Below are positions 1 to 8,302 of a stretch of DNA of 64,000 nt, one piece after another. This DNA comes from Secundilactobacillus angelensis (GTDB taxonomy: Bacteria; Bacillota; Bacilli; Lactobacillales; Lactobacillaceae). The first letter of the stretch is position 1, and every line of letters starts with the position of its first letter. The stretch is taken from the NCBI RefSeq assembly GCF_012641075.1, contig NZ_JAAXLJ010000009.1, positions 1-64,000 on the forward strand. The letters are read 5' to 3'. The notes beneath the pieces were generated by a model, which worked only from the letters and a program-made list of their open reading frames with translations, ran no database searches and was not told the origin of the DNA. A program made the position numbers and the translations under genes.

Positions 1-78
1 CTTCGAACATAAATCAACCCCCGGTATTTTTGTCCTAAGCCCCTTCCACTCCGCTCTCTAAACGCTTTCCTTCACACC

Positions 79-1374
79 TTACTTCAATCCAATCCTCCCA
101 AAAATCTCATCAACCCTGCGGATATGATAATGGTAATCAAAGGCATCGTCAATATCATCCTCTGATAGATGCGACATGATGGTTTCGTTTCCTTCCACTA
201 GTGGTCGGAACTGAACGCCTTCATCCCAAGCCTTTGCTGTTAGTGGTTGAACCAAATCATAGGCCGTTTCTCTAGTTAAACCAGCATCAATCAGCTTCAA
301 CATGACCCGCTGGCTGTAAATCAGGCCATAGGTCAAAGTCATATTATGCTTCATCCGCTCTGGGAAGACCGTCAGATTCTCAACGATTCTTGCGAAGCGA
401 TGCAACATATAATCCAACGTTGCTGTTGTGTCTGGCAAAATAATCCGTTCAGCTGATGAATGGGAAATATCACGTTCATGCCATAGGGAAACATCTTCAT
501 ATGCAGTTTGAACATGGCCCCTCAATACTCGAGCCAGTCCGGTAATATTTTCTGAGCCAATTGGGTTACGTTTATGCGGCATAGCTGATGAACCCTTCTG
601 CCCTTTATTGAAATGTTCCTCAACTTCATGAATTTCAGAACGCTGCAACGAACGAATTTCAGTGGCAAATTCTTCTAAACTTGTGCCAATCAGTGCTAAT
701 GTCGCAATGTAGTTAGCGTGCAAATCACGCGGTAGGACTTGGCTAGTGATTTCTTGAGCTCGGATCCCTAATTTATCGCAGACGTATTTTTCAACGAATG
801 GTGGCACGTTGGCAAAAGTACCCACTGCGCCACTGATCTTACCTGCTTCAACTTCCTTCGCCGCTGCGTTAAAGCGATCAATGTCGCGGTTAATTTCAGA
901 ATACCAGCGGGCTAATTTAAGTCCAAAAGTAGTTGGCTCCGCTTGAACACCGTGTGTCCGGCCAATCATCACAGTATCCTTATACTTAAGCGCTTGTTGT
1001 TTAACAACTTCTTTTAAATGTAATAAATCCTGTCGTAACAGTTCGTTGGCCTGCTTCAACCGGTAACCTTGCGCTGTATCCACAACGTCGGTACTAGTCA
1101 TGCCATAATGGATCCACTTGCGTTCTTCCCCTAGTGATTCAGAAACGTCACGGGTGAACGCCACAACATCATGATGAGTAACAGCTTCGATTTCGGCAAT
1201 TCGATCCTCATTAAAGGTAGCTTTCTCGTTAATCTTGTCAACGTCTGCTTGAGGGACGACGCCTAACTTAGCCCACGCTTCATCCACCGCAATTTCGACT
1301 TCCAGCCAAGATTGGTACTGGTTATGGAGTGACCAAATTTTCGCCATTTCTGGGCGTGTATATCTTTCGAGCAT
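79..1374 (-). CDS. purB: Adenylosuccinate lyase
   Basis: Cytosolic lyase that acts twice in purine synthesis, releasing fumarate from SAICAR and from adenylosuccinate to give AICAR and AMP. The 431-residue length from MLERYTRPEM is the usual size. Visible family features are the THHD catalytic histidine region near residue 68, GRTHG near 138-142, and the fumarase/lyase signature GSSAMPHKRNP near 261-271 with the mobile-loop serine. An in-frame ATG lies four codons further upstream (1386), but the sequence GAGG sits 7 bases before the ATG at 1374, and the family starts at MLERYT, so 1374 is preferred. It is divergent from purA-guaC, which completes AMP formation, so this is a purine interconversion locus. 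Identification is confident. Confidence 0.97.
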   Translation of the reverse strand: MLERYTRPEMAKIWSLHNQYQSWLEVEIAVDEAWAKLGVVPQADVDKINEKATFNEDRIAEIEAVTHHDVVAFTRDVSESLGEERKWIHYGMTSTDVVDTAQGYRLKQANELLRQDLLHLKEVVKQQALKYKDTVMIGRTHGVQAEPTTFGLKLARWYSEINRDIDRFNAAAKEVEAGKISGAVGTFANVPPFVEKYVCDKLGIRAQEITSQVLPRDLHANYIATLALIGTSLEEFATEIRSLQRSEIHEVEEHFNKGQKGSSAMPHKRNPIGSENITGLARVLRGHVQTAYEDVSLWHERDISHSSAERIILPDTTATLDYMLHRFARIVENLTVFPERMKHNMTLTYGLIYSQRVMLKLIDAGLTRETAYDLVQPLTAKAWDEGVQFRPLVEGNETIMSHLSEDDIDDAFDYHYHIRRVDEIFGRIGLK

Positions 1375-1386
1375 TGTAATCCTCAT

Positions 1387-1678
1387 TTCTGATTGATTTC
1401 ATTAAAAGACGAACATTATTTGAAATTCAACACTGAATTTCCACTAAAATCATAACATAATATAATCATCATTGCATGCTTAATTTAATGATATGGCGTT
1501 TAATCGTTAATAAAAACTCCACTATTAGCTATCGATACAACAAATAAGAACGTTTGCGGAATATATCTTGATATTATTCGTATTTCTCTTGCTTTTTTGT
1601 CTTCAACTTGTTAGTATATAAATTGCTGGGTTGTTCGTGTTTAACTTCCACAGCAATTTAAAGATATGAGGTGTTCTA
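1387..1678. promoter_or_regulatory. Divergent purB/purA control region
   Basis: This 292-base gap has no gene. A reasonable purA promoter is TTGCTT (1589-1594), 17 bases, TAGTAT (1612-1617). An imperfect dyad, GAATATATC-TT-GATATTATTC, spans about 1559-1579. PurBox-like sequences (consensus AWWWCCGAACWWT) occur only in weak form: GACGAACATT near 1411 and ATTATTCGTATTT at 1573-1585, each with about two mismatches. PurR control is therefore possible but not shown. No purine riboswitch aptamer was recognised. Confidence 0.4.
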
Positions 1679-2986
1679 ATGTCATCTATCGTAGTAGTAG
1701 GGAGTCAATGGGGCGACGAAGGTAAGGGTAAAATTACTGACTTTCTGAGCAAGCAGGCAGATGTTGTCGCGCGTTATCAAGGTGGCGACAATGCTGGGCA
1801 TACCATTGTCTTTAAAGGTGAAACTTACAAGTTACACTTAATTCCATCTGGGATCTTCTACTCAGACAAGTTAAGTGTCATTGGTAACGGTGTTGTACTT
1901 AACCCTAAATCATTGGTTGAAGAACTCCATTACCTACACGACCGCAACGTTTCTACGGATAATCTGCGGATTTCTAACCGGGCACACGTTATTTTGCCCT
2001 ACCACATCCTCATTGATCAATTACAAGAAGCAGCCAAGACAGCTAAAATTGGAACAACTAATAAGGGTATCGGTCCAGCTTACATGGATAAAGCTGAGCG
2101 AATCGGTATCCGGGTAGCTGATTTACTTGAAAAAGATACTTTTGAAGAAAAACTCCGTCAAAATCTCGAGGAAAAGAACGAAATGATCACGAAGCTGTAT
2201 GATCATGAACCATTGAAGTTTGAAGATATTTACGAACCCTTCTATGAATATGGTCAAGAAATTAAACAGTACGTGACTGACACATCAGTCGTCATCAACG
2301 ATGCCATTGATGCAGGTAAGCACGTTCTCTTTGAAGGTGCTCAAGGCGTCATGTTAGATATCGACCACGGAACTTATCCATTCGTCACTAGTTCCAGCCC
2401 TGTTGCCGGTGGGGTAACGATTGGTAATGGCGTTGGTCCTTCTAAAATCGACGAAGTGGTTGGTGCCTGCAAAGCCTACACTTCCCGAGTCGGTGACGGA
2501 CCATTTCCAACTGAATTGAATGACGAAACTGGCGACTTCATCCGTGAAGCTGGCCACGAATACGGGACCGTTACTAAGCGTCCTCGCCGTATAGGCTGGT
2601 TTGATTCCGTTGTTATGCGCCATGCTAAACGGGTGTCTGGTTTAACTCACCTTTCACTCAACTGCTTGGACGTACTGACCGGGCTTAAGACTTTGAAGAT
2701 TGCTTCGGCCTACGAACTTAATGGCAAAACGATTTACCACTACCCTGCTAGTCTGAAGGAACTTAGAAACTGTAAACCAGTCTACGAGGAATTTCCAGGC
2801 TGGGATGAAGATATTACCGGTGTTAAGAATTTTGAAGATTTGCCAGTTAACGCTCAAAACTATGTTAACCGTTTGGCTGAACTGGTCGGTGTCGATATTG
2901 CCACCTTCTCAGTTGGCCCTGACCGGAATCAAACCAACGTTTTAATTGACGCTTGGCAAGATACCGATACAACCGTTAAAGAATAA
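1679..2986 (+). CDS. purA: Adenylosuccinate synthetase
   Basis: Makes adenylosuccinate from IMP, aspartate and GTP, the first committed step to AMP; cytosolic. The protein is 435 residues, close to the usual 430. The N-terminal signature [11 protein letters not shown] (residues 8-18) holds the catalytic Asp13 and the phosphate-binding loop, NAGHTIVF holds the catalytic histidine near 41, and KGIGPAY near 129 belongs to the IMP site. The start has a good Shine-Dalgarno (GAGGTG, 5-6 bases before ATG). Its stop codon overlaps the AAGGAG ribosome binding site of guaC, so the two genes are co-transcribed and probably coupled. It works with PurB encoded on the other side of the shared control region. 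Confidence 0.97.
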   Translation: MSSIVVVGSQWGDEGKGKITDFLSKQADVVARYQGGDNAGHTIVFKGETYKLHLIPSGIFYSDKLSVIGNGVVLNPKSLVEELHYLHDRNVSTDNLRISNRAHVILPYHILIDQLQEAAKTAKIGTTNKGIGPAYMDKAERIGIRVADLLEKDTFEEKLRQNLEEKNEMITKLYDHEPLKFEDIYEPFYEYGQEIKQYVTDTSVVINDAIDAGKHVLFEGAQGVMLDIDHGTYPFVTSSSPVAGGVTIGNGVGPSKIDEVVGACKAYTSRVGDGPFPTELNDETGDFIREAGHEYGTVTKRPRRIGWFDSVVMRHAKRVSGLTHLSLNCLDVLTGLKTLKIASAYELNGKTIYHYPASLKELRNCKPVYEEFPGWDEDITGVKNFEDLPVNAQNYVNRLAELVGVDIATFSVGPDRNQTNVLIDAWQDTDTTVKE

Positions 2987-2997
2987 GGAGACATGCA

Positions 2998-3984
2998 ATG
3001 ATGAACCCAGAAGTATTTGACTACGAAGACATTCAACTGATCCCAAATAAATGTATTATTGAGAGCCGATCCGAAGCCGATACTTCAGTCAAATTTGGTC
3101 CACGGACATTCAAGATCCCGGTGGTTCCCGCCAATATGGAAACCGTGATTAACGACGACCTGGCTGTTTGGCTGGCGCAACACGAATATTTCTATATCAT
3201 GCACCGTTTCCAACCAGAAAAGCGACACGACTTCGTTAAGATGATGCACGGTAAAGACCTCTTTGCTTCAATTAGTGTCGGCGTTAAGCAGGAAGAACTT
3301 GATTTCATTCAGGAGTTAGCAGCTGCCAACGATGTCCCAGAATATATCACCATCGACATCGCGCATGGGCATTCTAACTCCGTGATTCGAATGATTCAGC
3401 ACATCAAGAAATACCTGCCTGATAGTTTCGTCATTGCTGGTAACGTTGGTACGCCCGAAGCTGTCCGGGAACTGGAAAACGCCGGTGCCGACGCTACTAA
3501 AGTGGGCATTGGTCCAGGTAAAGCCTGCATCACCAAACTCAAAACCGGGTTCGGTACCGGTGGTTGGCAATTAGCAGCGTTACGGCTTTGCTCTAAAGCT
3601 GCTAGCAAGCCTCTCATCGCTGATGGCGGCATTCGCTATAATGGCGACATTGCCAAATCAATTCGCTTCGGTGCGACCATGGTCATGATTGGTTCACTGC
3701 TGGCCGGACATCAACAATCTCCCGGTAGCATCATCAAAATTGATGGTAAAACCTACAAACAATACTGGGGTTCTGCTTCAGAAACGCAAAAGGGCGCCTA
3801 TCGTAACGTTGAGGGTAAACAAATGCTTGTCCCTTACCGTGGTGATATTGCTGATACACTGTCAGAAATGCAACAAGACCTGCAAAGCTCGATTTCTTAT
3901 GCCGGTGGTAGCAAACTGATGGATATCCGCCTGGTTGACTACGTAGTGGTTAAAAACTCAGTTCTAAACGGCGATTCTTATTAA
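2998..3984 (+). CDS. guaC: GMP reductase
   Basis: NADPH-dependent reductive deamination of GMP to IMP, which feeds guanine nucleotides back to the adenine branch made by PurA/PurB. The 328-residue length and the N-terminus [18 protein letters not shown] fit the Firmicute GuaC family. The active-site loop [11 protein letters not shown] (near residue 170) holds the catalytic cysteine, followed by [12 protein letters not shown], and [11 protein letters not shown] lies in the TIM-barrel phosphate site. It lacks the CBS domain expected of IMP dehydrogenase, which argues for GuaC rather than GuaB. It starts 11 bases after purA with AAGGAG as ribosome binding site, and is followed at once by a strong terminator, so it ends the operon. 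Confidence 0.95.
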   Translation: MMNPEVFDYEDIQLIPNKCIIESRSEADTSVKFGPRTFKIPVVPANMETVINDDLAVWLAQHEYFYIMHRFQPEKRHDFVKMMHGKDLFASISVGVKQEELDFIQELAAANDVPEYITIDIAHGHSNSVIRMIQHIKKYLPDSFVIAGNVGTPEAVRELENAGADATKVGIGPGKACITKLKTGFGTGGWQLAALRLCSKAASKPLIADGGIRYNGDIAKSIRFGATMVMIGSLLAGHQQSPGSIIKIDGKTYKQYWGSASETQKGAYRNVEGKQMLVPYRGDIADTLSEMQQDLQSSISYAGGSKLMDIRLVDYVVVKNSVLNGDSY

Positions 3985-3993
3985 TCTATATAT

Positions 3994-4032
3994 AAAGATG
4001 ACCAACGATTTGCGAATCGTTGGTCATCTTTT
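3994..4032 (+). terminator. Intrinsic terminator of purA-guaC
   Basis: A 17-bp perfect stem with arms at 3994-4010 and 4015-4031, loop TGCG, is followed by TTTTGTTTG. It begins 10 bases after the guaC stop. Confidence 0.93.
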
Positions 4033-4148
4033 GTTTGCTAAAATATCAGTCTTCCTAATGGCTTTTCAAACTGCCAATGTTTATAATCAACGTGATTGGT
4101 AACCAGCTCTGCAAACAACACCACTAATTTAGAGAGGCGGTGGGCAGT

Positions 4149-4538
4149 ATGCCACTAATGAGAATTGATATGTTGAAGGGCCGCAATGAGGAAGAAATCA
4201 AACAAATCCTCGATATTTCCTATCGAGTGATGTTAGATGCTTTTAACGCCCCTGAAGGTGACCGTTATCAAGTCGTCGCACAACACGAACCGTATGAAAT
4301 GCAGATCCTCGATACCGGTTTAGGATTTACCCGTACCGAAAAGGTATTGGTCTTTAGCATTACTTCACGACCTAGAACGCAAGAACAAAAGGAAACTTTC
4401 TACCATAATCTAGTTAAGGAACTTTCAGATCAAGCTGGCGTTCGACCCGAGGATGTCATGGTCAACTTAACCATGAATTCAGACGCTGATTGGAGTTTTG
4501 GCAACGGCAACGCGCAATTTTTGACTGGTGAACTTTAG
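4149..4538 (+). CDS. Tautomerase family protein
   Basis: Small protein (129 residues) of the 4-oxalocrotonate tautomerase/MIF superfamily, larger-subunit type resembling the Tautomerase_2 group. An in-frame GTG three codons upstream would give MGSMPLM, but members of this superfamily use an N-terminal proline as the catalytic base after removal of Met, and starting at the ATG at 4149 gives MPLMRIDMLKGR with Pro at position 1. The upstream AGAGAGG is about 11 bases away, a little far. The rest shows the expected pattern: a long helix (NEEEIKQILDISYRVML) and a C-terminal half with SITSRPRTQEQK. The substrate is unknown. The gene stands alone between terminators. Confidence 0.8.
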   Translation: MPLMRIDMLKGRNEEEIKQILDISYRVMLDAFNAPEGDRYQVVAQHEPYEMQILDTGLGFTRTEKVLVFSITSRPRTQEQKETFYHNLVKELSDQAGVRPEDVMVNLTMNSDADWSFGNGNAQFLTGEL

Positions 4539-4651
4539 AATATGTTTGTGACATAAGTCTATCTCGACAAGGATTTAGTTCAATTTCTCAACTCACACAC
4601 ATCCTAAAATTTGCTTTAGTTCGTGACTTGCATATAGCCTTAACCTGTTCC

Positions 4652-4753
4652 ACAACTTCAGATTCCGGCCATATAACACCAAAAACGCCATCCCGATAAA
4701 ACCCATCGGAATGACGTTTTTGGTATTATATTCTGGAATCTACCGAGTTGTGT
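4652..4753. repeat. Long imperfect hairpin element, copy A
   Basis: This is a ~100-base inverted repeat between convergent genes. Nested arms pair as CACAACT (4652-4658) with AGTTGTG (4747-4753), GATTCC (4662-4667) with GGAATC (4736-4741), and a 17-bp arm from ATATAAC (4672) with one mismatch against its partner ending TTATAT (4732). The tip pairs CCGAT with ATCGG. There is no U-tract on either side, so it is not a standard terminator. Copy B at 42671-42768 shares the GGCCATATAAC and TTATATTCTGG segments. Confidence 0.75.
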
Positions 4754-4766
4754 CACAGCCTCATGA

Positions 4767-5402
4767 TTAGTGATGATATTTTGCAACCACCAACTGATTA
4801 TTTCTGAACTCTGCTAAATAGACGTCCTTGATACGTTCGATTCCTTGTCGGCGCAAGGCTTCTTCTAACCACGCCTGATCCTTTTCCATCAGGTCAAGAA
4901 CGTCCGGATCCACTGTACCATCCGTAATCACCGGGAACTTAATGTTAGCGTCACCCTGATTGACAATCGTCAGCTGACCGCTTTGCTCCAATACGGCGCG
5001 CTTGACCATGGTCACATCAGTCACGCCAGCCATTCTCAGCTTTAAAGCGACTTCTTTGGCGGGCAAGTTCGCTCGCAAACAATTTTCCACTAATATTTCG
5101 CCGTTTCGAACCACGGTTACCGGATCGCCATTTAGAAATTTTTGCATCACCTGACTATGTATCGTGACATATCGCATGATCAAAATCAGTAATGACCAGA
5201 TCAGTAAAATGATAATGAATTGAATGAGCGTAATACTTGGATTATAGAGCACACCACCAACGATGCCACCTAATACATAGTTTTGAATTTGGTCCATCGC
5301 TGAAGTTGGGGCTAAGTTACTCTTCCCAGTCAGATTAATTAAAACGGTAATGAACAAAAAGCCAATCACTAATTTGATTAACACATCACTATACGCAAAC
5401 AT
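4767..5402 (-). CDS. DUF421 (YetF-type) membrane protein
   Basis: The protein has 211 residues. The N-terminal ~80 residues carry three hydrophobic segments (about 8-22, 45-60 and 63-80), followed by a soluble C-terminal DUF421 domain. NGEILVENCLRANLPAKEV, the LRMAGV segment and the downstream VKRAVLEQSGQL are characteristic of YetF-like proteins. The family's biochemical role is not settled; some homologues affect spore or stress traits. Its start codon overlaps the stop of the DUF3290 gene (TAATG), so the two are translationally coupled, a pairing commonly seen in lactobacilli. It ends 13 bases before hairpin element A. Confidence 0.85.
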   Translation of the reverse strand: MFAYSDVLIKLVIGFLFITVLINLTGKSNLAPTSAMDQIQNYVLGGIVGGVLYNPSITLIQFIIILLIWSLLILIMRYVTIHSQVMQKFLNGDPVTVVRNGEILVENCLRANLPAKEVALKLRMAGVTDVTMVKRAVLEQSGQLTIVNQGDANIKFPVITDGTVDPDVLDLMEKDQAWLEEALRRQGIERIKDVYLAEFRNNQLVVAKYHH

Positions 5403-5866
5403 TAGTATTCCCCCACTACTTTCAGTTTTGTTTTTGTTAACTGGACGTTAATTTTCTCAGTCATAAAGCCGGATTGATCATCGTTATACAGCACCCGATA
5501 ATACTGATGGTGCTGGCTATCCCGAACCAACATTTGATCACTGGCTGTAGCTGTATTGGTTTGCAGATCTCGCGGTGAGACGTGATTTTGCTTTGCAATC
5601 CTGCTTAGGATCCCCAACACATTATTACTATTATGCTTAGTATTTTGAAGGATTGAAAAATTTTGAAACTGAAAACTAATTAACAATAGACTCGCTGTCA
5701 AAAAGATCACTAGCAAATCACGGTATTTTACTGAAGTTCGATCCCGAAAATACTTTAGAAAAACCACCGCTGCCGCAATCAACAGAATGGTTAAAATTGT
5801 GAGTCGAATATAGCTCGTGGTGAAGTTTTGATTTTTCAAGTATGAATAAGTGTAAAAAGTCATCAC
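5402..5866 (-). CDS. DUF3290 family membrane protein
   Basis: The protein has about 154 residues, with two hydrophobic segments in the first 75 (LTILTILLIAAAVVFL and LLVIFLTASLLLISF) and a soluble C-terminal domain ending in beta-rich NVQLTKTKLKVVGEY. It matches the DUF3290 family, which usually sits beside DUF421 as here. The start is ambiguous: AAGGGAGG lies 9 bases before GTG at 5866 and 12 bases before ATG at 5863. The function is unknown. The pair probably forms one membrane complex, inferred only from conserved adjacency and overlap. Confidence 0.82.
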   Translation of the reverse strand: MMTFYTYSYLKNQNFTTSYIRLTILTILLIAAAVVFLKYFRDRTSVKYRDLLVIFLTASLLLISFQFQNFSILQNTKHNSNNVLGILSRIAKQNHVSPRDLQTNTATASDQMLVRDSQHHQYYRVLYNDDQSGFMTEKINVQLTKTKLKVVGEY

Positions 5867-5945
5867 AAAATGATTCCTCCCTTGGCAAGGTTGCCCGATA
5901 TTTAGATTCTACCACGCTCGTAAAGTTACCTTGATACTCAACTAA

Positions 5946-5991
5946 ATAAAGCAGATGAACAAGATTACAAGTCTTTGACCATCTGCTTTAT
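5946..5991 (-). terminator. Terminator of nhaC
   Basis: A 12-bp stem, ATAAAGCAGATG (5946-5957) against CATCTGCTTTAT (5980-5991), separates the nhaC unit from the DUF3290/DUF421 unit. On the minus strand it is followed by TTTAGTT, a modest U-tract. Confidence 0.75.
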
Positions 5992-6010
5992 AAATTATTT
6001 TGGAATTTTT

Positions 6011-7408
6011 TTAAGACTTTGCTGCACTAGTTTGTGGTAACCTCTTCAAACCAATTCCCGTGTACCCACTCAGAATTGAGAAGACCGGCGACAAAAGGCT
6101 GAAGAAACAAAACGGTAGAAATGCTAACGTGCTGACACCTAACGTCCCAGCGGCAAAGGAACTAGCAACGCCCCACGGTACTAAGTAGTTGATAACTGTA
6201 CCACCATCTTCCAATACTCGACTCAATGCCAGGTTATCAAGGCCATGATCATTGAACGGCTTCTTAAAGGCTTTACCAGGTAAAATTGTCGATAGGTATT
6301 GCTCTCCTACGAACAGATTCACACCGATTCCAGCAAAGATTCCGGCGGTTACTAAATCCCCGTTACGATGCAGGCGTGAGACTAACGGCTTCATGGCAAT
6401 TTGAATCAAATCAAATTTCATCAGTAGGCCACCCAGTGAAAGGGTCATGAAGATCAGCGAGACGGTCCCCATCACAGACGAAATACCACCCCGACTCAGT
6501 AAAGCATCCACCGCTTGATTACCGGTGTGAGAAACAAACCCCGTCTCCATCATTTTTACCAAATCCGGAATCTTAGTTGCTGGATTTTCAATAAAAATCA
6601 TGACGACAGCCACTGTAATATTGATCAATAACGTACCAATCGCTGGAATCTTCATGAACGCACACACGAACATCAGCAAAATCGGTAATGCCGCCCACCA
6701 GGTGATGTCATAGTGACCGCTAAGGATGTTCACCGTTGAAGACACCTTAGTCAGTGCATCACTGCTGGCAGCACCGTGACCTAAAATGGCGTATAAGATC
6801 AGCGAAACTAAGAAGGCTGGAATCGTCGACCACATCAGGTTCTTAATATGCTTAAACAAATCGGCATCCGCAATCGCTGACGCCAAATTAGTTGAGTCTG
6901 ATAGAGGTGACGTTTTATCGCCAAAAATAGCACCAGAGATAATTGCCCCTGCAACCAGTGCGGGATTCAAGTTCATCGTAGTTCCCATCCCAAACAGCGC
7001 GATTCCAACGGTTGAAATCGTGGTAAAGGCGCTCCCAATCGAAGTCCCAATCAGCGCGCAAACAATAAACACTGATGGCACAAACCATTGAACACTAAGC
7101 ATATGAAAGCCAGCCACCATTAAGGATGGAATAATTCCAGCTGCGATCCAAACACTAATTAATACCCCAATCAAAATAAAGATAAAAATTGGTACGATTC
7201 CTGTCGTGACACCTTCTGTAATCCCCTTATGAATCTCATTCCAACTGAAGTGCCGAAATCTAGCCCACAGCAGTACTAGGGCAATCACCACCAGTACTGG
7301 AATCTGCGGACTAATTTTAAAGCCAATCACCCCTACCCCCATCACCACTAACATTATTAATAAAACGGCGATTGCTTCGCCAAATTTTACGTCTGATCTT
7401 TTTTCCAT
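6011..7408 (-). CDS. nhaC: NhaC-family Na+/H+ antiporter-like transporter
   Basis: Polytopic membrane protein of about 465 residues with some 11-12 hydrophobic segments. GTSIGSAFTTISTVGIAL and SGAIFGDKTSPLSDSTNLA, the latter with acidic/polar residues in the membrane, are typical of the NhaC family. Family members exchange Na+ for H+, and some exchange amino acids or organic acids. The gene is preceded by a T-box riboswitch with its own promoter, so its expression should rise when a specific tRNA is uncharged; this argues for a role in uptake of an amino acid. In-frame TTG (7417) and ATG (7408) starts are both possible. ATG is preferred because GAAGGGG lies 9 bases upstream of it. Confidence 0.85.
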   Translation of the reverse strand: MEKRSDVKFGEAIAVLLIMLVVMGVGVIGFKISPQIPVLVVIALVLLWARFRHFSWNEIHKGITEGVTTGIVPIFIFILIGVLISVWIAAGIIPSLMVAGFHMLSVQWFVPSVFIVCALIGTSIGSAFTTISTVGIALFGMGTTMNLNPALVAGAIISGAIFGDKTSPLSDSTNLASAIADADLFKHIKNLMWSTIPAFLVSLILYAILGHGAASSDALTKVSSTVNILSGHYDITWWAALPILLMFVCAFMKIPAIGTLLINITVAVVMIFIENPATKIPDLVKMMETGFVSHTGNQAVDALLSRGGISSVMGTVSLIFMTLSLGGLLMKFDLIQIAMKPLVSRLHRNGDLVTAGIFAGIGVNLFVGEQYLSTILPGKAFKKPFNDHGLDNLALSRVLEDGGTVINYLVPWGVASSFAAGTLGVSTLAFLPFCFFSLLSPVFSILSGYTGIGLKRLPQTSAAKS

Positions 7409-7430
7409 CGTTAACAACCCCTTCGAATAA

Positions 7431-7661
7431 AAAATCGTCCCTGCTACGTCAAAGACGCAACAGGGACGATTGGACTAACCGTGGTACCACCCAGCTTAGA
7501 AGTACGCAAATACTCCTCACTCACTAGATGATAACGGATCTAGAACTTTCCGTACGATACTTCTCAGTATTTGGTTACACAGCCCTGATCGGTTCGCAGC
7601 AACCACCGACTTTCTGACACCCAGACTGAGCACTACTTGAGTTGAGAAGTAATAAAGTAGA
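7431..7661 (-). promoter_or_regulatory. T-box riboswitch controlling nhaC
   Basis: On the minus strand the leader shows the canonical T-box motif GGGTGGTACCACGGTTA (about 7478-7494), a Stem I distal region with GGTGGTTGCTG and GAACC, and a competing intrinsic terminator with TTTTTT (7431-7471). The base of Stem I pairs sequences at 7643-7650 and 7559-7566. The specifier codon is uncertain: UAC (Tyr) at 7567-7569 lies directly against the lower stem, and ACC (Thr) at 7573-7575 is followed by a purine. UAC is preferred by position and because NhaC-type genes with tyrosine T-boxes are known. Uncharged tRNA should stabilise the antiterminator and switch on nhaC. Confidence 0.93.
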
Positions 7662-7664
7662 CTC

Positions 7665-7694
7665 ATGCTATCATGCTGAAAGGTAATGTGTCAA
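7665..7694 (-). promoter_or_regulatory. Promoter of the T-box/nhaC unit
   Basis: A perfect -35 TTGACA (complement of 7689-7694), an 18-base spacer and -10 TAGCAT (complement of 7665-7670) lie just upstream of the predicted leader start. Confidence 0.75.
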
Positions 7695-7765
7695 GCAAAG
7701 ACCAATTTAAATCAAACTATTGACCCGATCTACCCTTGCTCAATTCATTTCCGCGTCTACCAGCC

Positions 7766-8155
7766 CTATTTAAACGGCTTAACCCGTTCTTCTTTCGCCC
7801 GTTTTTCTAACACATCCGTTAGTCGATTAGTCACACTCAGCGGGACTTGGATAAGCGGCGTCAAAATACTCGGGTGTTCTGGATCTGGTACTTCCGCCGT
7901 ATTCTTCCGGTCTGGCATCATAGCTTCCAAGTCCACTTTCGTTAAATGAAATTGGCGCGCGTAATAAATCACTTCTTGATAAGCCATATTTTTGAAGTAA
8001 AAGTAGTACATAAAACCGGCAGCAGCAATATACCAGAAAACGGTCCATGACAAGCCGATTTTCGCTGGGTCAAGTAACTTGAATTCTACTGCACAGATGA
8101 CAAAAATCACGTAAATGATAACGGATATCGTCATCCATTTTGCTCGATGCGTCAA
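7766..8155 (-). CDS. Unknown small membrane protein with two TM segments
   Basis: The protein has 129 residues and is not assigned to a family. It has two hydrophobic helices (about residues 8-24 and 36-53), then a soluble tail with YARQFHLTKVDLEAMMPDRK and a charged C-terminus (EKRAKEERVKPFK). The start is a TTG at 8155 with AGAGGGG 7 bases upstream; the first ATG (8134) would remove the N-terminus and has no binding site. It stands alone between the T-box promoter and the aldo/keto reductase terminator. No function can be proposed. Confidence 0.7.
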   Translation of the reverse strand: MTHRAKWMTISVIIYVIFVICAVEFKLLDPAKIGLSWTVFWYIAAAGFMYYFYFKNMAYQEVIYYARQFHLTKVDLEAMMPDRKNTAEVPDPEHPSILTPLIQVPLSVTNRLTDVLEKRAKEERVKPFK

Positions 8156-8249
8156 AAAATCGCCCCTCTGCTTAGTTGCTTCAATCGTTTAAGAAACCCT
8201 ATCGTTATTCTAACGAAGCTGAGCTAGTGAAGCAAACCTAACGACAAAA

Positions 8250-8291
8250 AATAGTCTGAATATCAGTCAGACGACTGCTACTCAGACTATT
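8250..8291 (-). terminator. Terminator of the aldo/keto reductase gene
   Basis: AATAGTCTGA (8250-8259) pairs with TCAGACTATT (8282-8291), with an inner CAGTC/GACTG stem. On the minus strand it is followed by TTTTTTGTCG. Confidence 0.8.
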
Positions 8292-8302
8292 AAACTTTTT
8301 AT

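Noticed and set aside
1387-1678. Purine riboswitch before purA
   Set aside because: No aptamer core or terminator pair was found; only weak PurBox-like sequences.
2354-2623. Open frame opposite purA
   Set aside because: Antisense shadow of purA with no ribosome binding site; composition follows the sense codons.
2998-3984. IMP dehydrogenase (guaB) instead of guaC
   Set aside because: Length of 328 residues, no CBS domains, and GuaC-type active-site and C-terminal sequences.
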